In this document: positions 6,073 to 6,630 of the stretch, in pieces
How positions within the stretch are numbered: position 1 is the first letter of the stretch
How the letters are laid out: every line of letters begins with the position of its first letter
Assembly: GCA_035630195.1 (NCBI GenBank)
Contig: DASQLD010000173.1
Coordinates: 1-6,630, forward strand
Reading direction: 5' to 3'
Source of the DNA: DASQDN01 sp035630195
GTDB taxonomy: Bacteria > Acidobacteriota > Terriglobia > Bryobacterales > Bryobacteraceae
Length of the DNA stretch: 6,630 nucleotides
Program-made: the position numbers and the translations under genes
Notes under the pieces: model-generated
What the model saw: only the letters and a program-made list of their open reading frames with translations
Told to the model about the DNA's origin: nothing
Databases searched by the model: none

Positions 6073-6630
6073 ATCCTGTTGTCTGTCAGTGACACGACGT
6101 AGAGGTTCCCGTCGGGCCCCTGTTCGATCGCAGTAGTGGTTCCGAAGCCTCTACCGATGATCAGTGTTTCGCTTTCTGTGCCGTCGAATTTCTGCGGTCG
6201 GAACACATTATCCGCAACCCTGTCGGCGAGTCGGGCATCCGCGCTAACGTCGACGTGCAGCCGATCGGACATCATACGAAAACGATACAAACTGCCTCCC
6301 GTACCGCCAACTACCTCGAAGCTCCTAGCGGAACCAATCCATAAGGTGCCGTTGTACTCCGCTCCGAGCGCGTTTCCCTGAACGAATGTCGTCCCGGATG
6401 GTCCGACTTCATACTTCCAGCTAAAATCGGGATCAACGTACGTAGCGCCCGGCAGCATTACCATTCGAGCGGCGGCGAGCGCCGGGGAATAGGCGATTCG
6501 GGTTGGCGGATAACGTCGCTGCTGCATCGCCATGTTGAACTGCGTCGTCTCGATCTGTTTGAATTGCGCCATGCGGGCGAGCGGACCGGCGAGCTGAATC
6601 CAGCCGCCATTCATTCCCGGAACAACGCGA
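6048..6630 (-). CDS. C-terminal part of a PQQ-type glucose/sorbosone dehydrogenase-like propeller protein, cut by the right edge
   Basis: The minus strand is open from the right edge to a TAA whose complement is at 6048-6050, giving about 193 residues. The frame continues upstream of the Met at 6614 as RVVPGMNGGWIQL, so that Met is internal and the real start lies outside. The sequence matches the second half of the glucose/sorbosone dehydrogenase family (PF07995), a six-bladed beta-propeller that oxidises aldoses with PQQ. Visible landmarks are the NGGWIQ turn, DPDFSWKYEVGPSGTTFV, LGAEYNGTLWIG, a LADRVADN segment, ESETLIIGRGFGTTTAIEQGPDG and the closing blade NLYVVSLTDNRIYRISRRP. The C-terminus looks complete. 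The catalytic His/Arg residues lie in the missing half, so activity and cofactor cannot be judged. It converges on the truncated TIM-barrel gene with a 25-base tail overlap, leaving no room for a normal terminator. Confidence 0.85.
   Translation of the reverse strand, partial: RVVPGMNGGWIQLAGPLARMAQFKQIETTQFNMAMQQRRYPPTRIAYSPALAAARMVMLPGATYVDPDFSWKYEVGPSGTTFVQGNALGAEYNGTLWIGSARSFEVVGGTGGSLYRFRMMSDRLHVDVSADARLADRVADNVFRPQKFDGTESETLIIGRGFGTTTAIEQGPDGNLYVVSLTDNRIYRISRRP

Noticed and set aside
6136..6381. Plus-strand frame of 81 codons near the right end
   Set aside because: It is the complement of the sugar dehydrogenase propeller coding region, which has convincing family motifs.

Overview
The window reads as bacterial chromosome of moderate to high GC, most like an Acidobacteriota genome of the Solibacter/Bryobacter type. 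This placement is an inference. It rests on the mix of gene families: a secreted FAD-dependent oxidoreductase with a C-terminal S-layer-homology-like region, a Tat-exported xylose-isomerase-like TIM-barrel protein, a glucose/sorbosone dehydrogenase-type propeller and a large hybrid sensor kinase. The start-codon contexts are also unusual. No rRNA, tRNA or CRISPR array is visible.

Layout, left to right. Positions 3-122 hold the last 39 codons of a protein that continues off the left edge; its tail resembles the C-termini of some IS transposases. A short AT-rich gap (123-188) precedes a plus-strand hybrid histidine kinase (189-2600, or from a TTG at 162). The kinase has a periplasmic solute-binding-type sensor flanked by two membrane helices, then HisKA, HATPase, a shrunken receiver and an intact receiver. 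Eight bases later a TIR-domain-like protein begins (2609-3370), in which the position expected for the catalytic glutamate appears to be lysine. After 26 bases comes an exported FAD-dependent oxidoreductase (3397-5433), and nine bases later the Tat-exported TIM-barrel protein (5443-6072). That gene is cut short at about two thirds of the usual length and overlaps tail-to-tail with a minus-strand PQQ-type sugar dehydrogenase propeller (6048 to the right edge).

How the genes may work together: the kinase and TIR-like gene are close enough to be co-transcribed and could form a signalling pair, though nothing in the sequence proves a link. The three genes on the right (FAD oxidoreductase, TIM-barrel, sugar dehydrogenase) all look like envelope or periplasmic carbohydrate-oxidation functions. 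The TIM-barrel gene is probably a decayed remnant.

The most unusual signal is at the gene junctions. The TIR-like, FAD and TIM-barrel genes each have a -10-like TANNNT hexamer (TAAAGT, TAAACT, TAGAAT) ending 5-6 bases before the start codon, and each hexamer contains a stop codon that closes the upstream gene or the same frame. This geometry fits leaderless transcription starting at or next to each start codon. The genes may therefore be separately transcribed despite their tight packing.
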